64,000 nucleotides of DNA from CAVVJA01 sp963801715 (GCA_963801715.1 CAWDGB010000009.1:62001-126000), one strand, 5' to 3'; counted from the stretch's first letter, positions 36,362-46,850 are shown. Numbers and translations: made by a program. The notes: generated by a model not told the origin, from the letters alone.

Positions 36362-37918
36362 GTGAACGGCGTACGCGCGCGGTACGACGTGATCGTGATC
36401 GGTGGGGGCCATAACGGTCTGGTCGCCGCTGCCTACCTCGGCCGGGCCGGCCGGTCGGTGCTTGTCCTCGAGCGAAATGACACTCTCGGTGGGGCCGTGG
36501 CGAGCGCATCGCCGTTTCCGGGCGTCGATGCCCGGATATCGCGCTACTCATACCTGGTCAGCCTGCTACCGGACCGGATCGTGCGCGACCTCGGACTCAA
36601 CCTGGCCATCCGGTCGCGGCAGACGGCCTCGTACACACCGGTCGGAGACGACGGGCTGCTGGTGGAGCGTGAGATAGGGCCCGCCACCGCTGATTCGTTC
36701 AGCCGGCTCACCGGATCGGGCGAGGAGTTCGCCGCGTGGCAGGAGTTCTACGGGCAGCTGCGCGCGGTAGCGGAGGTGGTCGCGCCGACATTGCTTGACC
36801 CGCTTCCTGACCGAGAAGAATTGCAGAAGGCGGTCGCCGACGCGGCCGGCATGTCGGTTTGGACTGATGTATTCGCGCAGCCGATCGGCGCCACGATCGA
36901 GCAGCGGTTCGCGAATGATGTCGTGCGCGGGGTGGTACTGACTGACGCACTCATCGGCACGCACACCTGCGCCCACGACCCGTCGCTTCTGCAGAACCGC
37001 ACGTTCCTGTACCACGTGATCGGCAACGGCACCGGCGAGTGGGCAGTGCCGGTCGGCGGCATGGGAGCCGTCGCCGCCGCGTTCGAGCAGGCTGCACGCA
37101 CCGCGGGGGCCGAACTGCGCGTGCGTGCCGAAGTGACCGGACTCGATGCGGCGACCGGCGAGGTGCACTGGCACGACGCGGACGGCGTCGAGCGGGGCGC
37201 GTCGGGCCGGTTTATTCTCGCCAACGTCGCACCGAAGACTTTGTCGCGGTTGCGCGGCAGCGAGCCGGCATCGGTTGAGGGCAGCCAGTTGAAGATCAAT
37301 ATGGTGCTGCAGCGGCTGCCCCGGCTGCGCTCTGGCATTGACCCCCGGGCCGCGTTTCGCGGTACCTTCCACATTGCCGAGGGCTACGACCAGCTCGAGA
37401 CTGCGTTTCGTGCCGTCGATGGGGGCGCGCTCGCCGACCCACAGCCGAGCGAAATCTACTGCCACACGGTGACGGACCCGTCTGTCCTTGCGCCTGACTT
37501 GGTCGCAGCGGGCTGGCACACACTGACCATGTTCGGCCTCCACGTGCCCGCCCGGCTCTTTGCGGATGACCACGACGCACGCAAGGACGAGGCGATGCGA
37601 CGTGCCTTCGCCGCGCTCGACGACTGCCTCGCCGAGCCGATCGCCGATTGCCTGGCCGTTAACGCCGACGGCGCGCCCTGCCTCGAGGCGCACACGCCTG
37701 TCGAACTCGAACAGGAGCTTGGGCTGCCCGGGGGCAACATCTTCCACGGTGATCTTCAATGGCCGTGGGCGGACAACAGCGCTGAGGTAGACGATCGCTG
37801 GGGCGTCGCGACGGACGAACCGCGCCTACTCATCTGCGGCAGCGGCGCCCGTCGAGGCGGGGCGGTCAGCGGCATTACCGGCCATAACGCTGCTCACGCA
37901 ATTCTTGAACACTCCTGA
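36362..37918 (+). CDS. Phytoene-dehydrogenase-like FAD-dependent oxidoreductase
   Basis: 518 aa. The dinucleotide-binding motif is VIVIGGGHNGLVAAAYLGRA (about 10-29), followed by VLERNDTLGGAVAS, which binds the FAD ribose. The C-terminal motif GSGARRGGAVSGITGHNAA is the FAD-binding end of the carotenoid desaturase/isomerase group. The substrate is unknown; no other carotenoid gene is near. TAGCGT ends 6 nt before the GTG, suggesting a leaderless start. Confidence 0.85.
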   Translation: MNGVRARYDVIVIGGGHNGLVAAAYLGRAGRSVLVLERNDTLGGAVASASPFPGVDARISRYSYLVSLLPDRIVRDLGLNLAIRSRQTASYTPVGDDGLLVEREIGPATADSFSRLTGSGEEFAAWQEFYGQLRAVAEVVAPTLLDPLPDREELQKAVADAAGMSVWTDVFAQPIGATIEQRFANDVVRGVVLTDALIGTHTCAHDPSLLQNRTFLYHVIGNGTGEWAVPVGGMGAVAAAFEQAARTAGAELRVRAEVTGLDAATGEVHWHDADGVERGASGRFILANVAPKTLSRLRGSEPASVEGSQLKINMVLQRLPRLRSGIDPRAAFRGTFHIAEGYDQLETAFRAVDGGALADPQPSEIYCHTVTDPSVLAPDLVAAGWHTLTMFGLHVPARLFADDHDARKDEAMRRAFAALDDCLAEPIADCLAVNADGAPCLEAHTPVELEQELGLPGGNIFHGDLQWPWADNSAEVDDRWGVATDEPRLLICGSGARRGGAVSGITGHNAAHAILEHS

Positions 37919-38775
37919 AAGCGCTGCCCAGGGTGGGCACGATGAAGATCGGGCCGTTAACTCGGCCGGAGGCACTGCTGGGCTCGTGATCCGCACTGTC
38001 AATCTGACGCTTGACCGCCAACCCAGCCGGTGTTACGACGAAGAGCTCGTAACGCAGCCGTCCGTGATCTTCTGTCCACCGGCGAAGGTGGCATCGCGAC
38101 GCAGCTCAAGGCTTGATCTCACGAACGGCCGTTTCGGACGGCTGCCCCGCCGTTGATCTTCGCGTTTCGGAGCCCACAAATGAGGAAGTCTGCGCGCTGG
38201 TGGGCTGTCCGATGGTCGTCTCGGTCAGCCGTGATCTGCGTCCGACAGGTGGGTCGCCCTCGTCGACGTCACCGACAAGCGCATCCGGCGCCGGCATCCG
38301 CGTTGGTCACGAGCTCCGTCAAACGCGCGACGTCCACCTGCGCCACCGGCAGCATGACCAGAGGCGAGCTGTCGCAGCCGGGCGTGGTGAAGAAGGCCTC
38401 GGGCTCGCCCAGCAGGAGTGCCTGCTTCTGCGCCTCACCGCCGACGAACAGCACGGCGACGTTGGTCCGGATCCGCTGCGGCTTGCGGCGGCACGTCGCG
38501 TTCCTCGTGCTGCAGGTGGTTCGAGGTTGCCGCCCGAGATGACGGCGACGGATGCAACTGCGGCAGCGACATCGATGAATAGTTGGGCCTTCTGCGGCTG
38601 CGTCGAGAGGTCGCCCCCAAGCGGCGCGACAGGTACGTTGTTCGCCAGGTCGCGATAGACGCGAGTGATTCGTTTCTGGCTTGGTGGCAAGTCACTCAGT
38701 CCTCGGGCAGGTGTCGTGTGAATGCAGCCAGAACAGCCCGATCGCGCACCGAGCACATCCAACTCAGGAGTGCGG
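37919..38775. other. Gap with eroded sequence
   Basis: No intact gene. The minus strand carries an MmcQ/YjbR-like fragment (listed separately) flanked by frame-shifted pieces. The rest reads as noncoding. Confidence 0.45.
38269..38500 (-). pseudogene. MmcQ/YjbR-family fragment
   Basis: ALLLGEPEAFFTTPGCDSSP followed by VDVARLTELVTNAD resembles the conserved FFTTPHYDGYP and C-terminal helix of MmcQ/YjbR DNA-binding proteins. The N-terminal half is missing or in other frames. Probably non-functional. Confidence 0.35.
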
Positions 38776-40287
38776 ATGGCCGTTGACGTGGTCATTGTTG
38801 GTGCTGGTTCGGCCGGATGTGTCCTGGCGTCGCGGCTGAGCGAGGACACGGCACGTACGGTGCTGTTGGTCGAGGCGGGTCCGGACTACTCGACGCTGAG
38901 TGAGCTTCCGGACGACATTGCGGACGCTTCACAACCGACGTTGAGCCACGATTGGGGCTACCTCGCCGAGCGTGACAGCCTTGGCCAGGTTGCGTCGCTG
39001 CCTCGGGCACGTCTCGTGGGCGGCTGCTCAGCGACGAACGGGTGTTTCGCCGTGCGGGGCTCGCCGGCTGACTTCGATGGCTGGGGCGCGTTGGGTAACC
39101 CTGGTTGGAGCTTCGAAGAGGTACTGCCGTACTTCAATCGGCTTGAGACAGACAGTGACTTCGTCGGTGAATACCACGGATGCGACGGACCAGTCCCCAT
39201 CCGTCGCCATCCGCCGGAGGAACTCAACCACGTTCAGTCCGCCTTCATCGCTGCAGCCGTCGATGTCGGTCACCCTTACGTGGCCGACCATAACGCTCCG
39301 GCAGCCGTAGGCGTCGGCCCAACTCCGCGAAACGCGCAGGGCGGCGTTCGGATGAGCACAGCTCTGACATATCTCCCCGTGGCGCGCGCACGTCCAAATC
39401 TGACCATCCGCAGCGGCGCAACGGTGGACAGGGTCGAACTGTCGAACGGACGCGCAACCGGCATACGTCTGGCCACCGGCGAGATCATCAACGCAGATCT
39501 GATCGTGCTCGCCGGCGGCGCGTACGCCAGCCCGGCAATCCTCGCGCGTTCCGGAATCGGACCCGCCGGACCGCTCGGCGACCTCGGCATCGACGTGGTC
39601 GTCGAGCTCGAAGGCGTCGGCGCGAACCTTGTCGACCATCCGATCGTCGCCGTCGACCTACCCACCCGTCCGGGCTCCGTCGGCCCCCGGTTCCAGGCAC
39701 TCGCGACGATGCGATCCGAACAGGCAATGCCCGGCGTCGCGCCGGATCTTCAACTCTTCGTTGCCGGGCCGTTCGACGTCCTCGCCGAGGTAAGCCCCTC
39801 CGGCGCCGTTTTTGGCATCGTCGCCGCACTCATGTCCCCCCGCTCACACGGCAGACTGCGCCTGCGCTCACCCGACCCCGACGCGCCCCCGCTCATCGAC
39901 GTCGCGCATCTCCGTCACCCCGACGATGTCTCCCGCCTGGTCGAGGCCACGCTCGCGGCGCGCCGAATCAGCCGGGCGGACCCGATTGCTCAGTTCGTAA
40001 CGGGTCAGGAACTAGCGCCCGGGCCATCCATATCTGACGACGACTTCGATGGCCTCGCTACGTCGATCAAGGCCCGAGTCGCGACCTACCACCACCCAGT
40101 TGGCACCTGCCGCATGGGTCCCGACCCGGATCATGGCGCAGTTGTCGACGCTTACGGCCAGGTGTATGGCACGGATCGGCTGCTCGTGGCCGACGCCTCT
40201 ATCATGCCGACGATTCCGGCCGCCAACACCAACCTGCCCACTATCATGCTCGCCGAGCGCATCGTCGCATGGCTGCGCGAGAACTGA
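38776..40287 (+). CDS. GMC-family FAD oxidoreductase
   Basis: 503 aa from ATG 38776 (CAGGAG 5 nt upstream). FAD motif VVIVGAGSAGCVLASRLSED (residues 5-24) with acceptor Glu in LLVEAGPD; the GMC signature region is RARLVGGCSATNGCFAVRG. The C-terminal catalytic part contains YHHPVGTCRMG, with the active-site His, and PAANTNLPTIMLAERI, where Asn replaces the His found in many members. It oxidises an alcohol, perhaps choline-like or sugar-like; the substrate is unknown. Confidence 0.9.
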   Translation: MAVDVVIVGAGSAGCVLASRLSEDTARTVLLVEAGPDYSTLSELPDDIADASQPTLSHDWGYLAERDSLGQVASLPRARLVGGCSATNGCFAVRGSPADFDGWGALGNPGWSFEEVLPYFNRLETDSDFVGEYHGCDGPVPIRRHPPEELNHVQSAFIAAAVDVGHPYVADHNAPAAVGVGPTPRNAQGGVRMSTALTYLPVARARPNLTIRSGATVDRVELSNGRATGIRLATGEIINADLIVLAGGAYASPAILARSGIGPAGPLGDLGIDVVVELEGVGANLVDHPIVAVDLPTRPGSVGPRFQALATMRSEQAMPGVAPDLQLFVAGPFDVLAEVSPSGAVFGIVAALMSPRSHGRLRLRSPDPDAPPLIDVAHLRHPDDVSRLVEATLAARRISRADPIAQFVTGQELAPGPSISDDDFDGLATSIKARVATYHHPVGTCRMGPDPDHGAVVDAYGQVYGTDRLLVADASIMPTIPAANTNLPTIMLAERIVAWLREN

Positions 40288-40459
40288 CCCCGATCTCCCC
40301 ACGGACGACTACGACCACAACCGCCGGAGCAACCGGTCCCTGGCCGGGGAGGAATACAGCCGTCCGCGGGAATCTGCGCACCGTGTCGGAGTCCTATCGT
40401 CAATCAACGGCTCGATGACCCCAGCCGGTGAGCAGCCACGGCGCCTAGAGTGCAGCATC

Positions 40460-41170
40460 GTGGGCCGGTCCACGGAGAAGCAGTCACTCATCCCACCGCC
40501 AGCGGTGTCCGGGCCGCTGCGGCCGTTCGTGGTGCGGCGCCCGCGCTGGGTTTGGTGGACCAGCTGCGTGATCAGCGCGATGCTGTTCATCGCCGCAGTC
40601 GGGTGCGTGGTCCTCGGCGCCGTGAATGCGAGTATCGGCGCTTACATAGGCGCAGGGGCATGCGCCCTGGTGCTGCTGCTGCTTTTCGGCCCGTTGACTT
40701 ACTCGGTCGTTACCTACCGGCTCATCGTCGATCCCCGCGGCATCCACCGTGTCCTGCGCCGCCGAACGGGGAGCATTCCGTGGGAGCAGCTTGCGGACGT
40801 GACAATCGACCGGGTAAAGACGGGCGACGTTTACGGGGACGAGTTGTTCCTCATCATGCCGACCGGCAAAGTTGGGCCTATGGGGCCGGCCGGATTGAAA
40901 TCCGGTCTGCTCCACCAGCTACAGGCAACGATTCTCAGTTACCGCGACCGGATCCGCGCAGGGAACGCGCACTGGGAGCCCACCGTCGGCGACGGCGCCA
41001 TTTCCTACCCACGTGACCGCGAGCTCTCCGGCTCCTGCCCGCCAGACCGCAGCATATGGGAGAAACGGCCAGAAGACTTTCCCGCGTGGCTGGTCTTGTC
41101 GGCGCGCCTGCTGGCCGCCCTCTTAACGCTCGCTCTCATTGTTCTGGCGGTCAAGTACCGATCGCAGTGA
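40460..41170 (+). CDS. PH-domain membrane protein
   Basis: 236 aa from GTG 40460; TAGAGT ends 8 nt upstream and no Shine-Dalgarno is present. Two N-terminal helices (ISAMLFIAAVGCVVLGAVNA; GACALVLLLLFGPLTYSVV), a PH-like domain (RLIVDPRGIHRVLRRRTGSI, then PWEQLADVTIDRVK), and a C-terminal helix (LLAALLTLALIVLAV). Similar in plan to the protein at 9451-9858. Function unknown. Confidence 0.7.
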   Translation: MGRSTEKQSLIPPPAVSGPLRPFVVRRPRWVWWTSCVISAMLFIAAVGCVVLGAVNASIGAYIGAGACALVLLLLFGPLTYSVVTYRLIVDPRGIHRVLRRRTGSIPWEQLADVTIDRVKTGDVYGDELFLIMPTGKVGPMGPAGLKSGLLHQLQATILSYRDRIRAGNAHWEPTVGDGAISYPRDRELSGSCPPDRSIWEKRPEDFPAWLVLSARLLAALLTLALIVLAVKYRSQ

Positions 41171-41410
41171 TGGTGCAATCGCGTCTGATGCGCTGAAGGT
41201 CCTGGGCAGGCGTCCTTGCAGAATCCGTACGCGCAGCCCGACCGTTCACCCCGGCAGCAGCGAGTCGCTCGCGCAGACGAGGATGTGTGTCGCCCGGGCG
41301 CAAGCACTCTCATAGCCGATGAGCGGTCGACGCCTAACGGGGGCGACGGGCCGCCGCTGTCGCTAAGCGTGCGCTGATGCCCGTCTTTACCGGCGGGTTC
41401 GGCGGACGGG

Positions 41411-41590
41411 TCAGTCGATTCGCTCGGCGAGGGAGACGATGATCCCCTCCGGCCCGCGCACGGAGGCCATGCGCCAGACGTGCTCGTACTCGCCGATGCC
41501 GCCGACCAGGCCGTAGCCGTCCTTTGCCAGCCATTCGATGATCGCTTGCAGGTCATCCACTTCGAACGCCGGATCGATCGGCGGCTCGGC
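41411..41590 (-). pseudogene. VOC-family C-terminal fragment
   Basis: Residues from about AFEVDDLQAIIEWLAKDGYG to VRGPEGIIVSLAERI are the last beta-alpha-beta module of a glyoxalase/VOC protein with its terminal Glu metal ligand region. The N-terminal module is missing; the truncated start of a glycerate kinase lies at the junction, out of frame. A deletion joined the two genes. Confidence 0.6.
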
Positions 41591-41667
41591 GCATGGCTTG
41601 CGGCGGCTTGTGCAGTGGTGGCGGTGCCGCGGAATTTGTCGGGTGCGGCGAGCAGCGTTCGGGTCAC
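41591..41667 (-). pseudogene. Glycerate kinase, first 25 codons only
   Basis: GTG 41667 overlaps the ROK-kinase stop by 4 nt and begins TRTLLAAPDKFRGTATTAQA, the glycerate kinase N-terminus with its conserved APDKF motif. After about 25 residues the sequence runs into the VOC fragment. It was the fifth gene of the sugar operon and is now destroyed, unless the junction is an assembly artefact. Confidence 0.6.
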
Positions 41668-42660
41668 GGTCGGCGTTCGTCAAGAAGGATGAGAGCGGCC
41701 CCGTAGAGGCCGGCGTCGTCGGCGAGTCGGGTGGGGACTAAGGGCGGTAGGTGGGCGAAGTCGAGCCGAAGAGAGTCTTCGAAGGAGTGTCGTAGAGGAG
41801 TCCAGTACACCGATCCGGATTGGGATACGCCGCCGCCGATCGCGATGACGTCGGGGCCGACGAGGCGGACGAGATTGGCCAGGGCGGTGCCGAGCACGGT
41901 CGCGGCGGCGGTGAGTACTGCTAAGGCGGTCGGTTCGCCGCGGGCGGCGGCGTCGGCGACCACGCGGGCGGTGAGGGGCTGGTTGCCGGCGACGGCGGAG
42001 AGGCCGGGCGCGGAGCCGGTGGCGACAGCGTCTCGTGCGGCGCGGGCGATGGCACTGCCGGAGGCAAGGTCTTCAAGGCGGGCAGCCGTGCCGCCCGGGC
42101 CGGGGATGAGGATTCGACCGAGTTCACCGGCGGTGCCGTGGCGGCCGATGAGCGGGCGGCCGTTGATGACCAGCCCGCAGCCGATGCCGGTGCTGACGGT
42201 GACGAAACAGAAGTGTTCGGTACCTTGCCCGGCGCCCAGGCGCCATTCGGCCAGCGCGGCGGCGTTGGCGTCGTTGATCACCGAGACGGGGATCGAGAGG
42301 CGGGCTTGCAGGAGCTCGGTTAGCGGGACGGCAGTGAAGCCGGGCAGGGTATGGGCGGTATGGACGTAACCGGTGGCGTGGTCGACCGGGCCGAGGCTGC
42401 TGATGCCCACCTCATGCACCGGCGCGGCAGCGCAGCTCGAGTGCGGTCCTGACCTGGTGGGCGATCTCGTCGACGACGTCGCTGGTGCCGGTGGTGGGTG
42501 TCGGGACGGCCCAGCGGGCGATGAGCGCTGCCTGTGCATCGAACAGCCCGACCCGCAGCTGGGTGCCGCCGAGGTCCACCGCGACGTAGGTGCGGTTGTT
42601 GCTGCCCGCGGTGCGATTGGGTTCGTCGAACGTCTCGGTCGGGGGTGGGGTAGCGGTCAT
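41664..42660 (-). CDS. ROK-family sugar kinase (one frame break)
   Basis: From ATG 42660 the ATP-binding motif is VAVDLGGTQLRVGLFD (about 29-44). The frame breaks near 42425-42445; dropping one base continues HEVGISSLGPVD, INDANAAALAEWRLGAGQGT, STGIGCGLVING and GTAGELGRILIPG, for 331 aa. The usual zinc-binding Cys cluster of ROK kinases is absent, so either a divergent ROK kinase or a zinc-free one. It phosphorylates a hexose-type sugar. Overlaps both neighbours by ATGA. Confidence 0.82.
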
Positions 42661-43574
42661 GTCGATGCCGCCTGATGGTGGAGGAAACGGGTCAGAGCCT
42701 CGCCGATCTGTTCGGCGAAGCCGTCCGGGCTGGCGTCTTTGCTGGGGACCGTTGTCAGGGTCGCGGTGGGAATGCTGCGTGCGTACAGCTCGGCGATGGG
42801 ATAAGGATGGAACGGGTCGTCGTGGTGGCCGATCACCAGTGCGGGCACGGTGATGGCGGCCCACCCGACGCGGCTGACGGTGGGCCGATCAGCTGGCATG
42901 CAGCGCAGCACGCTCGTGTTCGCGGCCGCGCCCGGCCGGGTGATCTGGTGGCGCAGCGAGGCCGCCGCGCCCGGTGCTGCAGCAAGGACCTGTGCGTAGG
43001 TCGGGGTTTGGCAGAACTGCGCCAGCGCCCGCTGCGCGACGTCGTCGGTGCGAGGCGGGTCCGCCGCGGTCGGGTCGTCACGATGCACGGTGGGGGGCGT
43101 GGTGTCGAGGAAGGAGGTGTCGAGGATGTCGGCGATCTGCCGGTACACCTCGCGATTCCACAGGCCCTGGGGTTCGTCGCGCCAGGCGGGTCGACACAGC
43201 ACCAGTGCGCTGACCCGCTGTGGATAGCGGACGACGAGGTTGATCGCGGTGCCGGCGCCCATGGAGATCCCGCCGGCGATGAAACGGGCGATCCCGAGTT
43301 CGTCGGCCACGGCGATGACGTCGTCGGCGAAGCGGTCGAATCGGCAGTCCTCGGGGTGTGCGTCTGTGCTGGCGCCGTGCCCGCGGGCGTTGATCGCGAC
43401 GACGGTGCAGGACTGGTCTTGGCCGTGCAGGTACCCGATCGGTTGGCTGGAGTCGCCACCCATGCCGTGCTGGAAGATGAACGGATCCCCGCCCGGCTGA
43501 ATGGGGTCGATGCGATCGACGGCGAGCTTGGCCTGCCCGACACGGACGGTGATGGTCATCGGCTTGGTGCTCAT
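42657..43574 (-). CDS. Alpha/beta hydrolase
   Basis: 305 aa. Nucleophile elbow GGISMGAG (Ser about 102); oxyanion strand FIFQHGMGGDSSQP; NARGHGASTDAHPEDCRFDR is the typical loop before the helix. A late Asp in VIGHHDDPFHPYP may complete the triad. Within a sugar operon it may act as a lactonase or esterase. Start and stop overlap the adjacent genes by ATGA. Confidence 0.85.
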   Translation of the reverse strand: MSTKPMTITVRVGQAKLAVDRIDPIQPGGDPFIFQHGMGGDSSQPIGYLHGQDQSCTVVAINARGHGASTDAHPEDCRFDRFADDVIAVADELGIARFIAGGISMGAGTAINLVVRYPQRVSALVLCRPAWRDEPQGLWNREVYRQIADILDTSFLDTTPPTVHRDDPTAADPPRTDDVAQRALAQFCQTPTYAQVLAAAPGAAASLRHQITRPGAAANTSVLRCMPADRPTVSRVGWAAITVPALVIGHHDDPFHPYPIAELYARSIPTATLTTVPSKDASPDGFAEQIGEALTRFLHHQAAST

Positions 43575-44412
43575 CGGTGGGGCGGGCCCGCGAGGGCGCC
43601 GGAGAGGGTGTGGACCGCGTTCGGCACGTCGTGTTCGTCGAGGCCGTGGATGATGAGCGGGCCGCGGTATCCGGCGGCGGTGAGGCTATCCAGGATGTGT
43701 CGCCAGGGTAGGACGCCGGCGCCGGCGGGGACCGGCCGGCGTCCGATGGTCAGTTCCTTCGCGTGCGCAAGCGCGATGCCCGGTCCGAGCACGGTGATCG
43801 CGTCGCGGATGGTGGTGGTCATGGTCTGCGTGGTGGCGGTATCGGAGTCGAGCAAATTTGCGGCGTCGAACACGATCCCGAGCGCGGGGGAGAACACTTC
43901 GTCGAGCATGCGTCGGGCCAGGGTGGCGTCGGCAACGACATTCGTGTGTTCGGGCTCGACGGCGACGACCAGCCCGTGGTCTTCGGCGATGCCGGCGAGT
44001 CGAGTCAGGCATGTCCGGGAATCGTCCCAAGCCTGCTCGGTGCTGTTGTCGGGGTGGTAGCGCCACATGTCCTCGCGGTCGCGGCTGCCGCTGCTCAAGG
44101 TGATGACCGGGATCTCGAGCGCGGCGGCGCCCGGGCCAGGTGAGGAAAGCGGTCCAGGTATGCCGCCCGGGTGTCCGGGTCGGGGTGAGCGGCGTTGAAC
44201 GTGCCCGAGATCGCGGCGAGCGTGACGCGGGTCGCGTCGGCGGCCAGCGCGATCTCGGCGATCGCCTGCGGCGCAACCGGGTCGGGGATGGTGGGCAGTC
44301 CGAGCACTGACATGTTGAACTGGACCGCGCTGAGCCCATCGTTCCGGACGGCCCGCAAGGTCTGCTCGACGGTGGGCCGGTTGTAGGTCTTGGCAAAGAT
44401 CCCGAGTTGCAT
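43571..44412 (-). CDS. Sugar phosphate isomerase/epimerase-like TIM-barrel protein (one frame break)
   Basis: From ATG 44412 (MQLGIFAKTYNRPTVEQTLR) to DRFPHLARA, then a frame break near 44130-44140; adding one base continues AALEIPVITLSSGSRDREDM to 43571, 280 aa. Xylose-isomerase-like barrel with metal ligands in VAVEPEHTNVV (Glu) and GIVFDAANLL (Asp), then AHAKEL and LIIHGLDE. Such proteins act with Gfo/Idh/MocA enzymes in inositol and keto-sugar pathways. Confidence 0.8.
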
Positions 44413-45489
44413 CACAACCCCCCGGACACGTCGGCGAGACGGACCCAGTCGCCGGACTCGACCGAACGGGCAAGAGCGACCATGGCGCGTACGCCGGCGA
44501 CCCCGTCCGTGGCGGTGGCGCCGCGCAACGGCTGGCCGGTGGTGGCGGCTGCCACGAGGTCCTCGACCTGCAGCCGGAACACGTCGGCGTCGGCGCCGAT
44601 GGGCTGGTGGTACTGGTCGTCGCGGGTGGAGAACGCGCGGACTTCGGCGGCCTTGAAGATACCACGGGTTGTACAGCTGGCCGACGACGCTGCCCTCGCT
44701 GCCGTACACCTGGAAGCCTTCCCACCAGTCCATCCGGACCGCAACGGTCAGGTCGAGCTGGCCCAGGCACCCGTTTTCGAAGTCGACCTCGAGGAACCAG
44801 GCGAGGGTATCGGCCTTGGTCGAGAGCCGGGCGCGGATCGCGCGGATCGCGCCGCCGAGGTAGCGCGCGGTGTCGAGCAGATGGCTGCCATGGCCGAGCA
44901 CCAGATATCGCTGTCGGTCGGCCTTCGGGTTGCCGGCCGGGCGACGTGCCGCGGCGCTGGATTCGATGACGGGCTGCAGGGTGTCGGTCATGCTGTAGCG
45001 GTAGGTCGAGTCGCAGTACCAGTGTTTGAGCCCGATCAGCTCGCCGATCCGCTCGTGGATGAAATCACGCGCGTACGCGACGCCTGGGTCGTAGCGTTTC
45101 TCGTGCCCGACCAGCACCACCCGCTGGGCGCGCTCCCCCGCGGCCAGCAGATCCTCGGCGTCCTCGATGGTGGTCGCCATGGGTTTTTCGACAAGCACGT
45201 GTTTGCCGGCTTCGAGCGCCCGAAGTGCCAGGGGTACATGGAACTGGTCGGCGACCGCGACGACGACGGCGTCGACGGCGTCGTCGGCGAGCATTTTGTC
45301 GTAGGCGGTATAGCCAACGGTGGGTTGATGGATGGCGACCATGCGGTCCAGCAGGTCTTCGGCGGAGTCGCAGATCGCGTACAGCTGGGCGGTCTTGGCT
45401 TTGCGGCAGGCGACGAAGTGCCCGGCCTGAGCGATCTGGCCGCAGCCGAGGACTCCGATGTTGAACGAGGGTGCGTCGGTGCTGGTCAC
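44412..45489 (-). CDS. Gfo/Idh/MocA-family oxidoreductase (one frame break)
   Basis: From ATG 45489: Rossmann motif IGVLGCGQIAQAGHF (about 11-25), ligand motif EKPMAT (about 99-104), C-terminal alpha/beta domain with YRYSMTD and MDWWEGFQVYGSEG. Near 44665 the frame breaks; dropping one base continues WYFKAAEVRAFSTRDDQYHQ to a stop at 44412, 358 aa. NAD(P)-dependent sugar or inositol dehydrogenase. First gene of the operon; its stop shares one base with the next start. Confidence 0.85.
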
Positions 45490-45636
45490 GAGAGCGCTTT
45501 CTGGTTGAGTTGGAACATCGGTTGCGGTGCAGGCTGCTTGAGTGCCTCGGTTACTTGACGGTGTAGCTGGGTGATCGCGGTGCGGCGCGGATTGCCGCGT
45601 TTCACCCCGCGCCGGCGGGTTGTCAGATAGCGGTCG

Positions 45637-46836
45637 TTACGAGGTCGCTATCAAGTCGTCGTCGAGAAAGCGGTCTTCGTCGGCATGTGGGATCTGGAAC
45701 AGCCGCTGGTAGATCAGCGCAGCTCCGCCGATGGCGCTGGCGTAGCTGCCGAACTCGGAGGTGCGGATCTGCAGGTCGTCGGTCTGGGGGACTTGCTGGT
45801 CGCGCAGCTGTTCGAGCAAGCCGTCGGCCAAGTCGGGCACAGCCACTGGCAGCGGACCGCCGAGCACGATGCGGTCGACGTCGAACAGGTAGATCAGCGA
45901 GGCGACTCCCCGGGCCAGCCAGAACTTCCAGCGTTCGAGCGCGGCAGTCGCCACCGGTTCGCCGGCGATCGCGTGGTCGATCACCTCCTGGATGGACGCG
46001 GCTTCGCCGCCGAGCTCGCTGTCATAGCGCAGCAGCGCGGCCTCGCCCAGCATGGTTTCCAGGCAGCCGGTGCCGCCGCACTCGCAGCGCGGGCCTGCCG
46101 GGTCAACCCGCAGGTGGCCAGCTTCCCCAGCCCGTCCGTGGACGCCCACGTACAAGCCGCGGTTGACGATCAACCCGCAGCCGACGCCGGTGTCGAGCAG
46201 TATGTAGAGGAGCCGGCAAACGTCCGCGCTCCGGCCGAAGTACACCTCGGCCAGCGCCGCGGCGTTGGCGTCATTCTCCAGGGATACCGGGATCGACAAC
46301 TCCCGTTCAAGCATGCTGGTCAGATCAACGTCATGCCAGTGCAGCCGCGGCAACCACAACACGCTGCCATCGCGGTCGAGCATGCCCGGCACCGACACTC
46401 CGAGCCCCTGCACGTTCGCACTCGAACCCTTGATGTCGGCCAGCACCTGCTTCACCAACCGCGCCAGCTGCTCGGCGATCTCGCCACTCGAATGCGCCGG
46501 GTCGATCGGCTGCCGGACGCGCGTCAGTTCCCGCGCGTCCAATCGCAAAGCCACAACGGCGATGTGGTCATTGCCCAGCTCTGCCCCGAGGAACGACGCG
46601 CCCACCGGGTTGAGCCGCAGCCCCAGACCGGGACGCCCGCCGCGCGGATGCGCGACCGGGCCGCCATCCTCGACGACCAGGCCCCCGGCCAGCAGCGAGT
46701 TCGTCAGATCCGAGACGGTGGACTTAGTCAGCCCCAAACGACGCGCGAGCTGTGCCCTCGACAACCCCTTATGCCGGCGGAGGAGCTCCAGCGCACGCGT
46801 CTGATTGATGTGCCGTACCAACTGCGTGCTAGCCAT
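45637..46836 (-). CDS. ROK-family transcriptional regulator
   Basis: 399 aa from ATG 46836. N-terminal winged helix-turn-helix (RALELLRRHKGLSRAQLARR, then LGLTKSTVSDLTNSL, about 10-50), followed by a ROK domain with LENDANAAALAEVYFG and the zinc Cys cluster CECGGTGCLE. It lacks a strict catalytic DxGxT context for kinase activity, as is usual for repressors. It lies 147 bp upstream of the sugar operon on the same strand and probably controls it and itself. Confidence 0.88.
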   Translation of the reverse strand: MASTQLVRHINQTRALELLRRHKGLSRAQLARRLGLTKSTVSDLTNSLLAGGLVVEDGGPVAHPRGGRPGLGLRLNPVGASFLGAELGNDHIAVVALRLDARELTRVRQPIDPAHSSGEIAEQLARLVKQVLADIKGSSANVQGLGVSVPGMLDRDGSVLWLPRLHWHDVDLTSMLERELSIPVSLENDANAAALAEVYFGRSADVCRLLYILLDTGVGCGLIVNRGLYVGVHGRAGEAGHLRVDPAGPRCECGGTGCLETMLGEAALLRYDSELGGEAASIQEVIDHAIAGEPVATAALERWKFWLARGVASLIYLFDVDRIVLGGPLPVAVPDLADGLLEQLRDQQVPQTDDLQIRTSEFGSYASAIGGAALIYQRLFQIPHADEDRFLDDDLIATS

Positions 46837-46850
46837 CGCTGCCCGACCTC

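Noticed and set aside
36566..37759. 397-aa open frame antisense to the phytoene-dehydrogenase-like gene, and similar long antisense frames elsewhere (for example 4488-5375 and 44407-45558)
   Set aside because: High GC leaves few stop codons in shadow frames. Composition is Arg/His/Val-rich with no domain, while the opposite strand has a recognised enzyme.
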